The notes under the pieces were generated by a model. The model had not been told where the DNA came from. It saw only the letters and a program-made list of their open reading frames with translations, and searched no databases. A DNA stretch of 64,000 nucleotides from Candidatus Hydrogenedentota bacterium (GTDB lineage Bacteria; Hydrogenedentota; Hydrogenedentia; Hydrogenedentales; SLHB01): positions 62,001-126,000 of the forward strand of contig JABWCD010000030.1 of NCBI GenBank assembly GCA_013359265.1, given 5' to 3'. Both the position numbers and the translations under genes were made by a program. Numbering within the stretch: position 1 is the first letter of the stretch; each line of letters starts with the position of its first letter. Shown here one piece after another: positions 1 to 8,883 of this stretch.

Positions 1-286
1 TCCGCTGCGCGGTAGGTTCCAGTTGTTGCATTTCGCCCAACAGCTCCGGCGCCTGCACGCGCACGGCGTCCTGATTGCCGCGAAGGACTTCAACTTCCCC
101 TTGCAGCAGCACGCAGCCCGTGTTCTCGTCCTCGTCGCCCTGAACGAAGATTGCGTCACCGACCGCGAACTGGGCCGGCTGGCCAATCCAGAGCAGACAC
201 ATGGCGATGCGCGCTCGCAACGGTTCGGGCAATTCGGTGATAAAGGGCAAAAGCAACAGCCGCTTGCGGTAGTCGGAAAGGGTCAT
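1..286 (-). CDS. Cyclic nucleotide-binding domain protein, N-terminal part (cut by window edge)
   Basis: The reading frame starts at an ATG (286-284) and runs off the left edge, giving 95 residues. An AGGAG ribosome site lies seven bases upstream. Residues 38-85 show the Crp/cNMP-binding beta-roll pattern: F-x-V-G-D-x-I-F-x-Q-G-D, then a hydrophobic strand and GEVEV. About 30 helical residues precede it, which is longer than the usual N-terminus of Crp. The missing C-terminal part would tell whether this is a Crp/FNR transcription factor (HTH) or a cNMP domain on some other protein. It is divergent from the gene at 406, with a palindrome between them. The family identity is firm, the role open. 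Confidence 0.75.
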   Translation of the reverse strand, partial: MTLSDYRKRLLLLPFITELPEPLRARIAMCLLWIGQPAQFAVGDAIFVQGDEDENTGCVLLQGEVEVLRGNQDAVRVQAPELLGEMQQLEPTAQR

Positions 287-325
287 AGCAACTCCTTTTC
301 GTGCCGCTCCTATAGGACAACACTC

Positions 326-341
326 TACCCGAAATCGGGTA
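326..341. promoter_or_regulatory. 16-bp palindrome, candidate operator
   Basis: TACCCGA-AA-TCGGGTA is a perfect inverted repeat with 7-bp arms. It sits in the 119-bp divergent region between the cNMP-binding protein (minus) and the unknown protein (plus). Placement and symmetry fit a dimeric regulator site, possibly autoregulation. No clear -35/-10 pair could be set around it. Confidence 0.4.
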
Positions 342-405
342 CGTATTCCAGAGGGTATGCTCTGCTACGTTGACCGGCACAGCCGGCCCCGGTACCTTGG
401 CTCAC

Positions 406-1017
406 ATGAGTACCACTCCATTGCCCTCCGGACTTCGAGATATCGTGAGCGCAAAGCTTGCGCAAGCGATTCGCGAGGTCATGCTGCCGTCCGTTCACCA
501 TGCGGCCGCTATCAATACAATCGGGTGCCATCTGTTGTGCCACCTCACGGGACAAAATTATGAAGTCGTTGCCGGGTCGCTCATCGTGCGCCAGGGCGGT
601 AATCCGATCGAATTGCGCGCGGACGTGTCAAAGGTCGAAGAAGACGAGTACTACCTGTGGATCGAGTTGCGTCACGCCGATGGCCGTGTCGAGTTGGTCG
701 ATTTCGCCGCGCCATACTGGAAAAATTGGGCCCTGGAGAACGGGGCGATTTGGCTCGGCCCGAATCCGGGGGTAGTTTGGGCCTTTGTCGACGAACTTGA
801 CGAGCACGTTGCGCGCTACACCCCTGACACCGAAATCACCAACATAGTTCGGGTCGCTCTCCACAATGCGTTTCGTTCGCCCAACCCGCCGGAACAAGTC
901 GGGCAATGGGAGTCGGCGATTAATCGTACAATCGACTTGCTTGCGCTGGAGCCGCTTGCGCTGGAGCATCTGATCAAGGCGGGGGTCGCGGAACCTGCCG
1001 GTCCCTCGCGGAATTAG
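406..1017 (+). CDS. Hypothetical protein, 203 aa
   Basis: I do not recognise this protein. It is soluble, with no signal peptide or membrane segment. Residues about 40-115 hold a conserved-looking core: a cysteine pair in IGCHLLCHLTG, a YEVVAGSL strand, YYLWIEL and GRVELVDF. The order Cys, then a W-[IV]-E strand, then an Asp-containing strand faintly recalls transglutaminase-like folds, but the His expected before the tryptophan strand is Leu here, so the comparison is weak. The ATG at 406 is preferred; an in-frame TTG at 370 would add 12 residues. The stop overlaps the recJ stop by 4 bp tail to tail. Confidence 0.6.
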   Translation: MSTTPLPSGLRDIVSAKLAQAIREVMLPSVHHAAAINTIGCHLLCHLTGQNYEVVAGSLIVRQGGNPIELRADVSKVEEDEYYLWIELRHADGRVELVDFAAPYWKNWALENGAIWLGPNPGVVWAFVDELDEHVARYTPDTEITNIVRVALHNAFRSPNPPEQVGQWESAINRTIDLLALEPLALEHLIKAGVAEPAGPSRN

Positions 1018-2717
1018 CGCGCGGCCACCCGCACGTCTTTCAGCACCAACTGTACGGTTGTGTCTCCGCGCCAGGTGTTCAGTTGAGGCGCAAACGCAAT
1101 GTCGATCGCGTCCGCGCGGGTCAGCGCCGGAAGACGATCGGCCATGCGGAATCCAATTGCGTCAATGAGCTTCGGTCCATCCTTCACAACGACCTTGAGA
1201 TGTCCACCGCGCAACTCGCGCCACGAATCGGCCGCGGCGCGCACACCATACGCGCAGAAGACCGGCGCGGGGTTGCCCTGACCGAACGGTTGCAGTTTGT
1301 CCAGCGTGCGCACGAGGCGCATGTCCATTTCCGTTAGCGATACCTGCGCGTCAATATCCAACACGCGGCGTAGTTCGCCGCGAGGAAGCGCGGCGCACGC
1401 CGCATCCTCGAAGGCACGCCGAAATGCGGAAAGCTTTTCTTCGCGCACCGTGAGCCCCGCGGCCATTGCATGGCCGCCGGACGCGTCGAGGTGTTCCTTG
1501 CAGGTCTCTATTGCGGACGCGATATTGAAACCTGCGATACTTCGCGCGGAGCCGCGCCCGACGCCATCATTGTCCATCGCTACGAGAATTACCGGCCTGT
1601 AATAGTGCGCCTGGATGCGACTCGCGACAATACCGATCACGCCGCGGTGCCACTCGCGGCTTGCGAGCACGATGCTGCGCTGCTCCGGGGCGAACGAATT
1701 CTTCAACATGGCGAGCGCCTCGGAAAGTGTTTCGCTCTCGATCGATTTGCGCTCCTCGTTGGCGGCGTCCAATTCTTCCGCCATGACGCGCGCTTCCTGC
1801 GCGGACTCTGTCAGCAGCAGCTCCAATCCAGTCAGCCCGTCGCCCATTCGGCCGCCGGCGTTGATGCGCGGCGCGATCTGGAACGCGATGTCTTCCGAAC
1901 GGATCTCATCCACCGCGAGTTTGGCGATGGCCGCCAGTTCGACGAGGCCTACGCGTTTCGACGCGGCGGCGTGGCGTAGCCCCAGCGCGACGATGTCGCG
2001 GTTCTCGCCAATGAGCGGCACAACGTCCGCGACCGTGCCGAGCGCGGCCAAATCCAGGTCGCGCCATTCGCCGGTCAAGGCGTGCACAAGCTTGAGGGCG
2101 ACACCGGACCCGCACAAGTTGGCGGCGGGATGATCGTTCGGCTCGCGCTTTGGGTTGATGACGGCGAGCGCGTCCGGTACGCCGTTTTCAATCAGATGGT
2201 GGTCCGTTACGATCGTATCGATGTTCAGTTGCTTCGCGCGGTCGAGCGCATCCAGCGCGGCGGTGCCGTTGTCCACGGTGATAATCAAAGACACGCCGAG
2301 ACCGCGCGCCCATTCCACCCGGTCCGGGCTCAAGCCGTATCCTTCAACGAGCCGGTTCGGCATGCCGTACAGGCAGTGCTCTATTCCGTAACGGCGCAAC
2401 CCGCGAATCAACAACGCGGTACCGCTGATGCCGTCGACGTCGTAGTCGCCGAAGACAAGTACGGTTTCGGCCCGCTCGCGCGCCGTGGCGATGCGATCGA
2501 CGGCGCGCCGCATGTCGGTTAGAAGGAAAGGGTCGGAGAACAGCGATTCGCTGGGATTGAGAAAGCGCCGCGCTACGTCCACGGTTGTTGCGCCTCGCAA
2601 CAACAGGACGCGAGCAACGGCGGGGGCGATATCCAGTGATCGAGCCAGCGCAAGCGCCTCTGCGCGATTATCGGGCGCGACACGCCACTCGCAGTTTCCC
2701 CTCGCGGCGTCTACCAT
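1014..2717 (-). CDS. recJ: Single-stranded-DNA-specific exonuclease RecJ
   Basis: A 5'-3' single-strand exonuclease of the RecF recombination and mismatch/base-excision repair pathways. The 567 residues match the usual RecJ length. DHH-domain motifs appear in order: DYDVDG at 91-96, TVDNG at 148-152, DHH at 172-174 and ADVVPL near 230. INAGGR (285-290) leads into the DHHA1 domain, with GGHAMAAG at 414-421, followed by an OB-like C-terminus. All Asp/His metal ligands of the family that I could check are present. The ATG overlaps the cmk stop by 7 bp, so translation is probably coupled. It is the last gene of the mtnA > DUF342 > cmk > recJ run. Confidence 0.95.
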   Translation of the reverse strand: MVDAARGNCEWRVAPDNRAEALALARSLDIAPAVARVLLLRGATTVDVARRFLNPSESLFSDPFLLTDMRRAVDRIATARERAETVLVFGDYDVDGISGTALLIRGLRRYGIEHCLYGMPNRLVEGYGLSPDRVEWARGLGVSLIITVDNGTAALDALDRAKQLNIDTIVTDHHLIENGVPDALAVINPKREPNDHPAANLCGSGVALKLVHALTGEWRDLDLAALGTVADVVPLIGENRDIVALGLRHAAASKRVGLVELAAIAKLAVDEIRSEDIAFQIAPRINAGGRMGDGLTGLELLLTESAQEARVMAEELDAANEERKSIESETLSEALAMLKNSFAPEQRSIVLASREWHRGVIGIVASRIQAHYYRPVILVAMDNDGVGRGSARSIAGFNIASAIETCKEHLDASGGHAMAAGLTVREEKLSAFRRAFEDAACAALPRGELRRVLDIDAQVSLTEMDMRLVRTLDKLQPFGQGNPAPVFCAYGVRAAADSWRELRGGHLKVVVKDGPKLIDAIGFRMADRLPALTRADAIDIAFAPQLNTWRGDTTVQLVLKDVRVAAR

Positions 2718-3391
2718 CGTTGTTTCGCAAGCGCCACGATCGCATCGATGACGTCCGATGTCGCCATGTGCGACGTATCCAGCAATACAGCGTCCGGCGC
2801 GCGCCGTAACGGCGCGACGGTGCGCGTCATATCTTTATCGTCCCGCGCACGAATGTCTTCCTTGAGCGACGCCGCGTCGTATGCAATACCTTTCGCATCG
2901 AATTCGCGTCCACGCCGGCGCGCGCGCTCTTCGATCGAGGCGTCGAGATACACTTTGCACTTCGCCTTCGGGAACACCACCGTCCCCATGTCGCGACCCT
3001 CGGCCACTGTGCGTCCGCGCGCACCGACCGCCCGCTGCAATTCGACGAGGTGCGCGCGGACGTCGGGATTGTGATCGAGGCTCGCGATGTAACGGGTAAC
3101 CTCCGGCGTTCGAATTTCGCGCGTCACGTCCTGGCCATCCACAAAAACGTGCTGCCCGTCGTCCAACTCCCGCGCATCGTACTGCATTGCCCGCGCCGCG
3201 CCCGCCAACGCGATGGCGTCTTCTAGATCGATGCCGCGCTGTAGCGCGTACCACGTTGCCGCGCGATACATGGCCCCGGAATCGAGGAACGCAAAACGCA
3301 GCGCATCGGCCACGCCGCGCGCGACCGTGCTTTTGCCGGCGCCCGCGGGCCCGTCAATGGCAAGAATGTCGGTGATTTCCGCTGGATTCAT
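2711..3391 (-). CDS. cmk: Cytidylate kinase
   Basis: Phosphorylates CMP and dCMP with ATP for nucleotide salvage and supply. The 226 residues are typical. A P-loop GPAGAGKS is at 14-21, the CMP-binding DSGAMYRA motif at about 37-44, and the EGRDMGTVVFP segment with catalytic Arg near 132. A C-terminal DxxxxTR element near 180-195 completes the fold. It lies 42 bp downstream of the DUF342 gene and overlaps recJ by 7 bp. The ribosome site is weak, which fits read-through from upstream genes. Confidence 0.95.
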   Translation of the reverse strand: MNPAEITDILAIDGPAGAGKSTVARGVADALRFAFLDSGAMYRAATWYALQRGIDLEDAIALAGAARAMQYDARELDDGQHVFVDGQDVTREIRTPEVTRYIASLDHNPDVRAHLVELQRAVGARGRTVAEGRDMGTVVFPKAKCKVYLDASIEERARRRGREFDAKGIAYDAASLKEDIRARDDKDMTRTVAPLRRAPDAVLLDTSHMATSDVIDAIVALAKQRW

Positions 3392-3433
3392 GTTTACCCA
3401 ATCGATTATGCGCGGCCAACTGAAACGCGAATG

Positions 3434-5470
3434 TTACTGTACTTCCACGATACGCCCGGAATCGCGCACATACGTTTTCGTGGCGTGCGACAGCGGTGTC
3501 ACCAAAACGGCCCCGCTCTTTGGGTTTGTTGTTTCGTTCAACAGGTAGACGTCGGCCAGTATTCTAACTCCGGCATCGAACGCGCCCGAGACCTTTGGAA
3601 GTTCGCCGGAGTCCGCTTCATCGTTTTCGAACGGGATTTGGAACTCCTTTCGCAGGCGGCCGGCCACATCGTTCATCGCATCGCGCGCTTTTTCGATGGT
3701 GCGTTTGTCGCGCTCCGCGCGCTCGACCCGGCTGTTAATCGTACGCAGCGCAACGCGCATGAAACCGCTTTGCAGCCGCAGCATTTGCGGGCTGTTCGGC
3801 GCATCGCCGCGATCGCGCAAGTGGGTAATAAGTTGCTTCAGAAACTGGACCATTGGCATTGCGGTCGTCATACCGCGGGCGCGCGCATTGGCGCCTTGCA
3901 GCAGCTTCACTTCGCTCTCGTGTTTCGCAATCAAATCGTGAAGATGTTCGCGCTCGCGTTTCCAGAGCCGCAGCCGGTCCCGCATATACTCCAGCGTCTG
4001 TGCGACCTTGGCGAGGTCCGCGCTGGGTGCGAGCAGGCGTTCGCGCAGCCCGGCAATTTCCTGCATCTCGTTATCCAGGTCGTTTTCCGCGCCGCCTTCG
4101 GAGGACAGTTGGGTGAAATCCGCGTGCACTTCGTTGAGGTCTTTCGCGGTTTCCTCGTTCGACTCATCGTCTTCTTCCCAAATCCTGCCTTCGTACCGCG
4201 CGAGACGTTCGACACGTTCCTCCGCCAGCGCGATAAGCGTCTGAAAGATGCTGGCAACACGATTGATTAGCGCCAACCGGTGTTGCGCATGCTGCAACTT
4301 TTCCGCGACAGGGTCCCCGCCGTCGTCGCCCAGCAGAAACGTCAGGGCGCAACGCGCGGCGTGCTCCGCCTCCGAATGCGCCAGCGCAACGCGTTCGCGC
4401 ATGGCCGCCAAGTCGCGCTTCATCCGGTTCGCTTTCATCAGGAGACGCAACCCGTCGGGACCCGGATTTTCGCCGTAGTCCTGACAGGTGAGGTCCTGGC
4501 GCAGCACGATCGATAACCCGCGGTTGTCCGAACTACGGTAGTGGTCCGCGGCCAGTTGCCGCGTCACGTGGAAAACGCCGCCGTGCACGTCGCCCAATAC
4601 GGTAATGACCGGCGCCTTGAACTCGCCCATGTTCGTGCTCGCCTCGACGCGGATTTCCGTCCCCGCGAACACCAGTTCGGGCGATTCGGCCGCCTTTCCG
4701 CAGACGCTGCCCCACTTCGAGATGACCTTCGATTTGACGAGGATGCCGCGCGCGCGAATATTGCCCTGCCGCACCACGACCATGCCGGAGATGTTTTCGC
4801 GCACTTCACAGTGTTGCGACGCGGCGACGCGGCCGAGCACAAACCCTTCGATGCTTACGCTGCCGTCCTCGACGACGACCGTGCAGTTTTCCGGCACCTG
4901 ATCGAGTATCTTCAAGTGGCCCTTATCGTGAATCAATACGGGGCCGCGCACGTTGACCGGGATGCCGGCGAATATTTTGACATCGCGCGGGCGGGCCGCG
5001 GCGATCTGCTTGCTCGTAACAACGTGAAGGCGCGCCGATATCGTGGGAAGGCCGGGCGCGGGAGGCAGCGCCTTCGCCTGAATGGCGAGTTGTTTAGCAT
5101 GGGGCACCAGCAGCGAGCGCAGGCGCGCGTACGATTCGGGCGCGCCCATCTTGTCGATGAGTTCCAGGACGACGATCCCAAACGTCACCTGGTCCCACGC
5201 TAACGATCGCACCCTGCCCGCCTGCAGGTCGTCGATGAATTCGCGAAGCGTCCACTGATGCCGGCGGCCCTCCGTATTGACATTTCCTACGTGAGGGCCG
5301 TTTGCCCATTTCTCGACGATCGACGGTATCGCCTCGCACTGCGCTTGGCGCTCCGCGTTGCTATCCCATGATCTGTGCCACGCCAGGCACAAGGCCGCGT
5401 CCTGTATGGCAAGGTGTTCCAACTCGTCCGGCCCGGCCTTTTGAACATATTCGATGAGTGCGTCGAGCAT
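3434..5470 (-). CDS. DUF342 / FapA-family polymer-like protein with long coiled coil
   Basis: A 678-residue soluble protein with three parts. Residues 1-150 are helical and unfamiliar. Residues about 160-320 carry the glycine- and valine-rich repeated strands of the DUF342 (FapA) beta-helix (GSVSIEGFVLGRV, GNIRARGILVKSKV). From about 345 to 640 it is charged and heptad-like, a long coiled coil. In other bacteria FapA-type proteins are linked to flagella or polar localisation. No flagellar gene is in view, so a scaffold role is only a guess. It starts 5 bp after mtnA, so the two are probably co-transcribed. Confidence 0.8.
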   Translation of the reverse strand: MLDALIEYVQKAGPDELEHLAIQDAALCLAWHRSWDSNAERQAQCEAIPSIVEKWANGPHVGNVNTEGRRHQWTLREFIDDLQAGRVRSLAWDQVTFGIVVLELIDKMGAPESYARLRSLLVPHAKQLAIQAKALPPAPGLPTISARLHVVTSKQIAAARPRDVKIFAGIPVNVRGPVLIHDKGHLKILDQVPENCTVVVEDGSVSIEGFVLGRVAASQHCEVRENISGMVVVRQGNIRARGILVKSKVISKWGSVCGKAAESPELVFAGTEIRVEASTNMGEFKAPVITVLGDVHGGVFHVTRQLAADHYRSSDNRGLSIVLRQDLTCQDYGENPGPDGLRLLMKANRMKRDLAAMRERVALAHSEAEHAARCALTFLLGDDGGDPVAEKLQHAQHRLALINRVASIFQTLIALAEERVERLARYEGRIWEEDDESNEETAKDLNEVHADFTQLSSEGGAENDLDNEMQEIAGLRERLLAPSADLAKVAQTLEYMRDRLRLWKREREHLHDLIAKHESEVKLLQGANARARGMTTAMPMVQFLKQLITHLRDRGDAPNSPQMLRLQSGFMRVALRTINSRVERAERDKRTIEKARDAMNDVAGRLRKEFQIPFENDEADSGELPKVSGAFDAGVRILADVYLLNETTNPKSGAVLVTPLSHATKTYVRDSGRIVEVQ

Positions 5471-5475
5471 CGTCG

Positions 5476-6531
5476 CTAAAACGCCGCCGCCCGTTGGCCC
5501 GCGACCCCGGCGATCGATTCGGAAAACGGAGGGCGCAGCACCCCGCGTTCCGTAACAATACCCGCGATCAGCTCAGCGGGTGTTACATCGAACGCCGGAC
5601 TGTACACTTTCACGCCGTCCGGCGCGGTCTGCCTGCCGAACGCGTGCGTCACTTCTTCGGCGCCGCGCAATTCGATGGGAATCTCGTCGCCCGAGGCGAT
5701 CGAGAAATCGAACGTCGACAGAGGGGCCGCCACGTAGAAGGGCACGCCGTGCGCCTTTGCGATCAGGGCGACGTTATACGTGCCAATCTTGTTTGCCGCG
5801 TCGCCGTTCGCCGCGATGCGATCCGCACCCACGACGACAAGCTGTACGCGACCTTCGCGCATGACTTGCGCCGCGGTATTGTCGCAAATCAGCGTCACGT
5901 CAATTCCCGCGCGCATCAGTTCCCATGCGGTCAATCGCGCGCCTTGCAGCAAGGGCCGCGTCTCGTCCGCGAACACTTGGAACCGTTTGCCCAGTTCGTG
6001 CGCGCGAAACATCACGGCGAGCGCGGTGCCGTAGGACGACGTTGCAAGACCGCCCGCGTTACAGTGTGTGAGGACGCCGTCGCCGTTTGCGATGAGTTTC
6101 GCGCCGTGCTCGCCGATTGCCCGGCAGCGGCGCGTGTCTTCCGCGCAAATTTCGATGGCTTCCGCCTCGAGCCGCCTCTCGAGCGCAGCGCCGTCCAGAT
6201 GCGCATGCTCCGCCGCGACGGTGCGCATGCGATCGAGCGCCCAGAAGAGGTTGACTGCCGTCGGCCGGGACGTGGCCAAGTGGTCCGCCGTTTCGTTTAC
6301 GGTGCGCAGCACGTCGCCGGTAGACGTGCAACCCCGTTCGCGTATCCCGACCAAGACGCCAAATGCGGCGCACACCCCAATGGCGGGCGCGCCCCGCACG
6401 CGCAAGGACTTGATGGCTTCCCACACGGCTTCGACCGTTTCGAGTCGAATTTCTCGCAGCTCAGTGGGTAGGAAGGTCTGATCTATGATAAACAACGATC
6501 CGCCCGACCAGCGGACAGTCTCTGCCGGCAC
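5476..6531 (-). CDS. mtnA: S-methyl-5-thioribose-1-phosphate isomerase
   Basis: Converts methylthioribose-1-phosphate to methylthioribulose-1-phosphate in methionine salvage. The 351 residues match the family. RGAPAIG is at 46-52. The catalytic Cys is Cys157 in HCNAGGLAT and the catalytic Asp is Asp237 in GADRIAANGD, equivalent to Cys160/Asp240 of the Bacillus enzyme. The start is GTG with a GGGGAG ribosome site 7 bases upstream. No other mtn gene is in the window, so the pathway must be completed elsewhere or the enzyme serves a partial salvage route. It heads the operon ending at recJ. Confidence 0.93.
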   Translation of the reverse strand: MPAETVRWSGGSLFIIDQTFLPTELREIRLETVEAVWEAIKSLRVRGAPAIGVCAAFGVLVGIRERGCTSTGDVLRTVNETADHLATSRPTAVNLFWALDRMRTVAAEHAHLDGAALERRLEAEAIEICAEDTRRCRAIGEHGAKLIANGDGVLTHCNAGGLATSSYGTALAVMFRAHELGKRFQVFADETRPLLQGARLTAWELMRAGIDVTLICDNTAAQVMREGRVQLVVVGADRIAANGDAANKIGTYNVALIAKAHGVPFYVAAPLSTFDFSIASGDEIPIELRGAEEVTHAFGRQTAPDGVKVYSPAFDVTPAELIAGIVTERGVLRPPFSESIAGVAGQRAAAF

Positions 6532-6637
6532 GAATGGTCTCCCCGTTACGCTCCGTCGGCAATGCTAACGCAGCGGAGCAGCGGATGCAATGGCCATGCG
6601 CGGCGCGGAGCCGGGCAGAGCTGGAGCGGCACGCCGC

Positions 6638-7951
6638 TTACTTGAGCGCGACCTGCCCGTACGCCATCGTGTCGCCCTTCCCGTTCACGCCGATAAGGTC
6701 GATCGTATCGCCCGCGGCGTTACCCGCCCGGACTGACGCGAGAAGGAAGCTCCCAAAGGGAGTCTTGAACGGAACCGGAATTCGCCGGGTCGGAACGACG
6801 TTTGGGTAAATGGGCAGCAACTCGTTCCGCGGCGATGCGCCCGCGACATAGGCCAGCGCGTAAACCTCGCCCGTCGATGCTACGTGGAAGCGGGCATGCC
6901 CCACGTATTCCTGGTCCGATCGCGCCACAAGCACGTGCCTCCCGAAGATGGCGCCGTCGCGAACAATCGCGAGGTTTAGACTTGGAACCGTCGATTTTCC
7001 GGGGAAGAATCTGTCGCGCATCAGCGCCGATCCCACCTCCGATTCGGTGTACATGATGTACGCGTCGCCATTCGGCGCAACCCAGAGGTCCTGGTTGGAA
7101 ATGTGGCCCGCCGTCGCGTCCACATTGGCGATCTCGATCGGCTCGATAAACGGATCGCGTGCGATGTCCTTGTTCGAGGCATAAAACAACCTGCGAAAGA
7201 CGTAGTCCCACGCCTGCCCGGTCTGTTCTTTCTTGTACGCGCGCCATTCCTCGATTGGTTCGACGATATCACCCACGGCGAGAATATGGCCACGCCCGTT
7301 CTCCAACGCGACCTGCGGATAACAGCCGCGAACGGGAAAAGTGACCTGGCCCCTCGATAAGACGGTCCCCTCCATTGCGAGCAGGCAGTAGTGCTGAACG
7401 CTGGTTTGGGCGTCAATATTAAACATCAGAATGCGCCCCGCATTCGCGTCCGCTGCGTAACCGCGGTAGGAATGATCGGTAAACGTGGGCGTGCCGATCC
7501 ACGAGGGCGCGAGTTTCGCGGGTGATAGTGGCGCAGCATTGATGTCGAACGAGAGCAGGTGCGGTTCGCACGCGCCGTACTCGGTGCCCGGCGGCATGAT
7601 CGAGGGATTGACGTACAAGAAAAGCCGCCGCGCCGCGTCGGTTGTCAGAACGGTTGGCTCGCGTTGTTTGAAGTCGGGCGTTTCCGCGACGACGCTCCAG
7701 CCGCCTTCGCCACGCTCGAGGAGTTTCCACCGCGTGTTGCACAACCGCGGCACGCCTTCGCCGGTCTCCATCTGCGCGACGAATACACGATCGCCCACGC
7801 GCGCTATCGGGGAACACCCGTAACTCCACAGCGGGCCCGATCCATTGTTCGGATTCGTAAAGGTGTACACATCTTCTTCCGCGACGACCTTTACCTCGAC
7901 GGCGCCGGCGGACACGATGGCTGCCAGCGTCATGAGCGCAATTCGCATCAT
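6638..7951 (-). CDS. Secreted beta-propeller-like protein of unknown function
   Basis: A 437-residue exported protein. The N-terminus (MMRIALMTLAAIVSAGAVEV) is a Sec signal peptide. The rest is strand-rich with repeated W/Y-G-x and D-A-x-x-R-L/I-L-x-x patterns, typical of BNR or six-bladed propellers, but no intact Asp-box (SxDxGxxW) is visible, so I do not call it a sialidase. The ATG at 7951 overlaps the TGA of the Tat isomerase-like gene (ATGA), indicating translational coupling. It may act with that protein on an exported sugar substrate; this is inference. Confidence 0.65.
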   Translation of the reverse strand: MMRIALMTLAAIVSAGAVEVKVVAEEDVYTFTNPNNGSGPLWSYGCSPIARVGDRVFVAQMETGEGVPRLCNTRWKLLERGEGGWSVVAETPDFKQREPTVLTTDAARRLFLYVNPSIMPPGTEYGACEPHLLSFDINAAPLSPAKLAPSWIGTPTFTDHSYRGYAADANAGRILMFNIDAQTSVQHYCLLAMEGTVLSRGQVTFPVRGCYPQVALENGRGHILAVGDIVEPIEEWRAYKKEQTGQAWDYVFRRLFYASNKDIARDPFIEPIEIANVDATAGHISNQDLWVAPNGDAYIMYTESEVGSALMRDRFFPGKSTVPSLNLAIVRDGAIFGRHVLVARSDQEYVGHARFHVASTGEVYALAYVAGASPRNELLPIYPNVVPTRRIPVPFKTPFGSFLLASVRAGNAAGDTIDLIGVNGKGDTMAYGQVALK

Positions 7952-8793
7952 GCCTTGTCGCACGCCTTCTGCCAATTCTCCAGCCCCTTCTTCATGTGCG
8001 GCACTGGGTCGCTTTCGTGCTCCTCGTATTCGAGCATGATGGGGCCGCTGAAGTTAATCGCCTTGAGCGCCTTCGCAACGGCGACAAGGTCCATGTCGCC
8101 TTCGCCGACGATCTGCTCCTTGCCGCCAAGCACCCAGTCCTTCAAGTGTAGCGAATGCACACGCTCGCCCAGCGCCGCGATCACTTCGTGCGGCTTCTCG
8201 CCCGACCGAATCACGTGGCCCGTGTCGACGCACGCGCCCACAAGCGCGCTCGAACCCTTCACCGCCTCGATCGTGTTCGAGACTTTGTCGTACCGCGCGC
8301 CCGGACCGTGGTTGTGTATTCCAATCTTAATGTTGAACTCCTTGCACAGCGCATCGACGATCTTGAACGCATTTCCTTCCTTCTCGACGTCGGCGGAGAT
8401 CACCTCGAGCCCGAGCGCCTTTGCGAACTCGAACTTCTTGCGGTTTGCCGCTTCGTCTTGCCCGAACCCTTCGACGCCGTATACGGGCACGGCGATGGCG
8501 GTCGACGCGATTAACGCCTTGATTGCGGCGAAACCGGGATCGGAGGCGTCCGGCTTGAAATGCACGCTGCAGAATTCCATGTTCGACAGGCCGAGTTCTT
8601 TGAGCTTCTCGATGGCCACCGCCGGATCCTTGAAATACCGGAAACTGTAACTCTGCGATCCCATACGGAACCCGCCGTACTTCGGCGACTCGTCCTCATC
8701 CTTTTTCGCGGCGAGCGCCTGCCCAGCCCATGCCACTGCGGGCAGCGCCGCCGCTCCCGCCACAAGAAATTCGCGCCTGTTCACCATTTTCAT
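7948..8793 (-). CDS. Tat-exported sugar phosphate isomerase/epimerase-like TIM barrel
   Basis: A 281-residue xylose-isomerase-like TIM barrel (AP_endonuc_2 family). The N-terminus NRREFLVAGAAALPAVAWA carries a twin-arginine motif, so it is exported folded, often with metal bound. Family signatures include IHNHGPG (metal-binding His), CVDTGH and SLHLKD and a C-terminal MLEYE strand with the last acidic ligand. The ATG at 8793 has GGAG ten bases upstream; a longer in-frame start lacks one. Periplasmic members are common near secreted glycoside-active genes and usually act on inositols or keto-sugars; the substrate here is unknown. Confidence 0.85.
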   Translation of the reverse strand: MKMVNRREFLVAGAAALPAVAWAGQALAAKKDEDESPKYGGFRMGSQSYSFRYFKDPAVAIEKLKELGLSNMEFCSVHFKPDASDPGFAAIKALIASTAIAVPVYGVEGFGQDEAANRKKFEFAKALGLEVISADVEKEGNAFKIVDALCKEFNIKIGIHNHGPGARYDKVSNTIEAVKGSSALVGACVDTGHVIRSGEKPHEVIAALGERVHSLHLKDWVLGGKEQIVGEGDMDLVAVAKALKAINFSGPIMLEYEEHESDPVPHMKKGLENWQKACDKA

Positions 8794-8883
8794 TTTGATT
8801 CTCCAAACGTTTGTCGCGCTCTCCCGTCGCACGCCTGCGCGATACAGCCCAGTGAAAGCTACGCCCTTTGTCCTTTCACCCAC

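Noticed and set aside
6638-7951. Sialidase annotation for the secreted propeller protein
   Set aside because: No intact Asp-box was found, unlike in the protein at 19535-21949.
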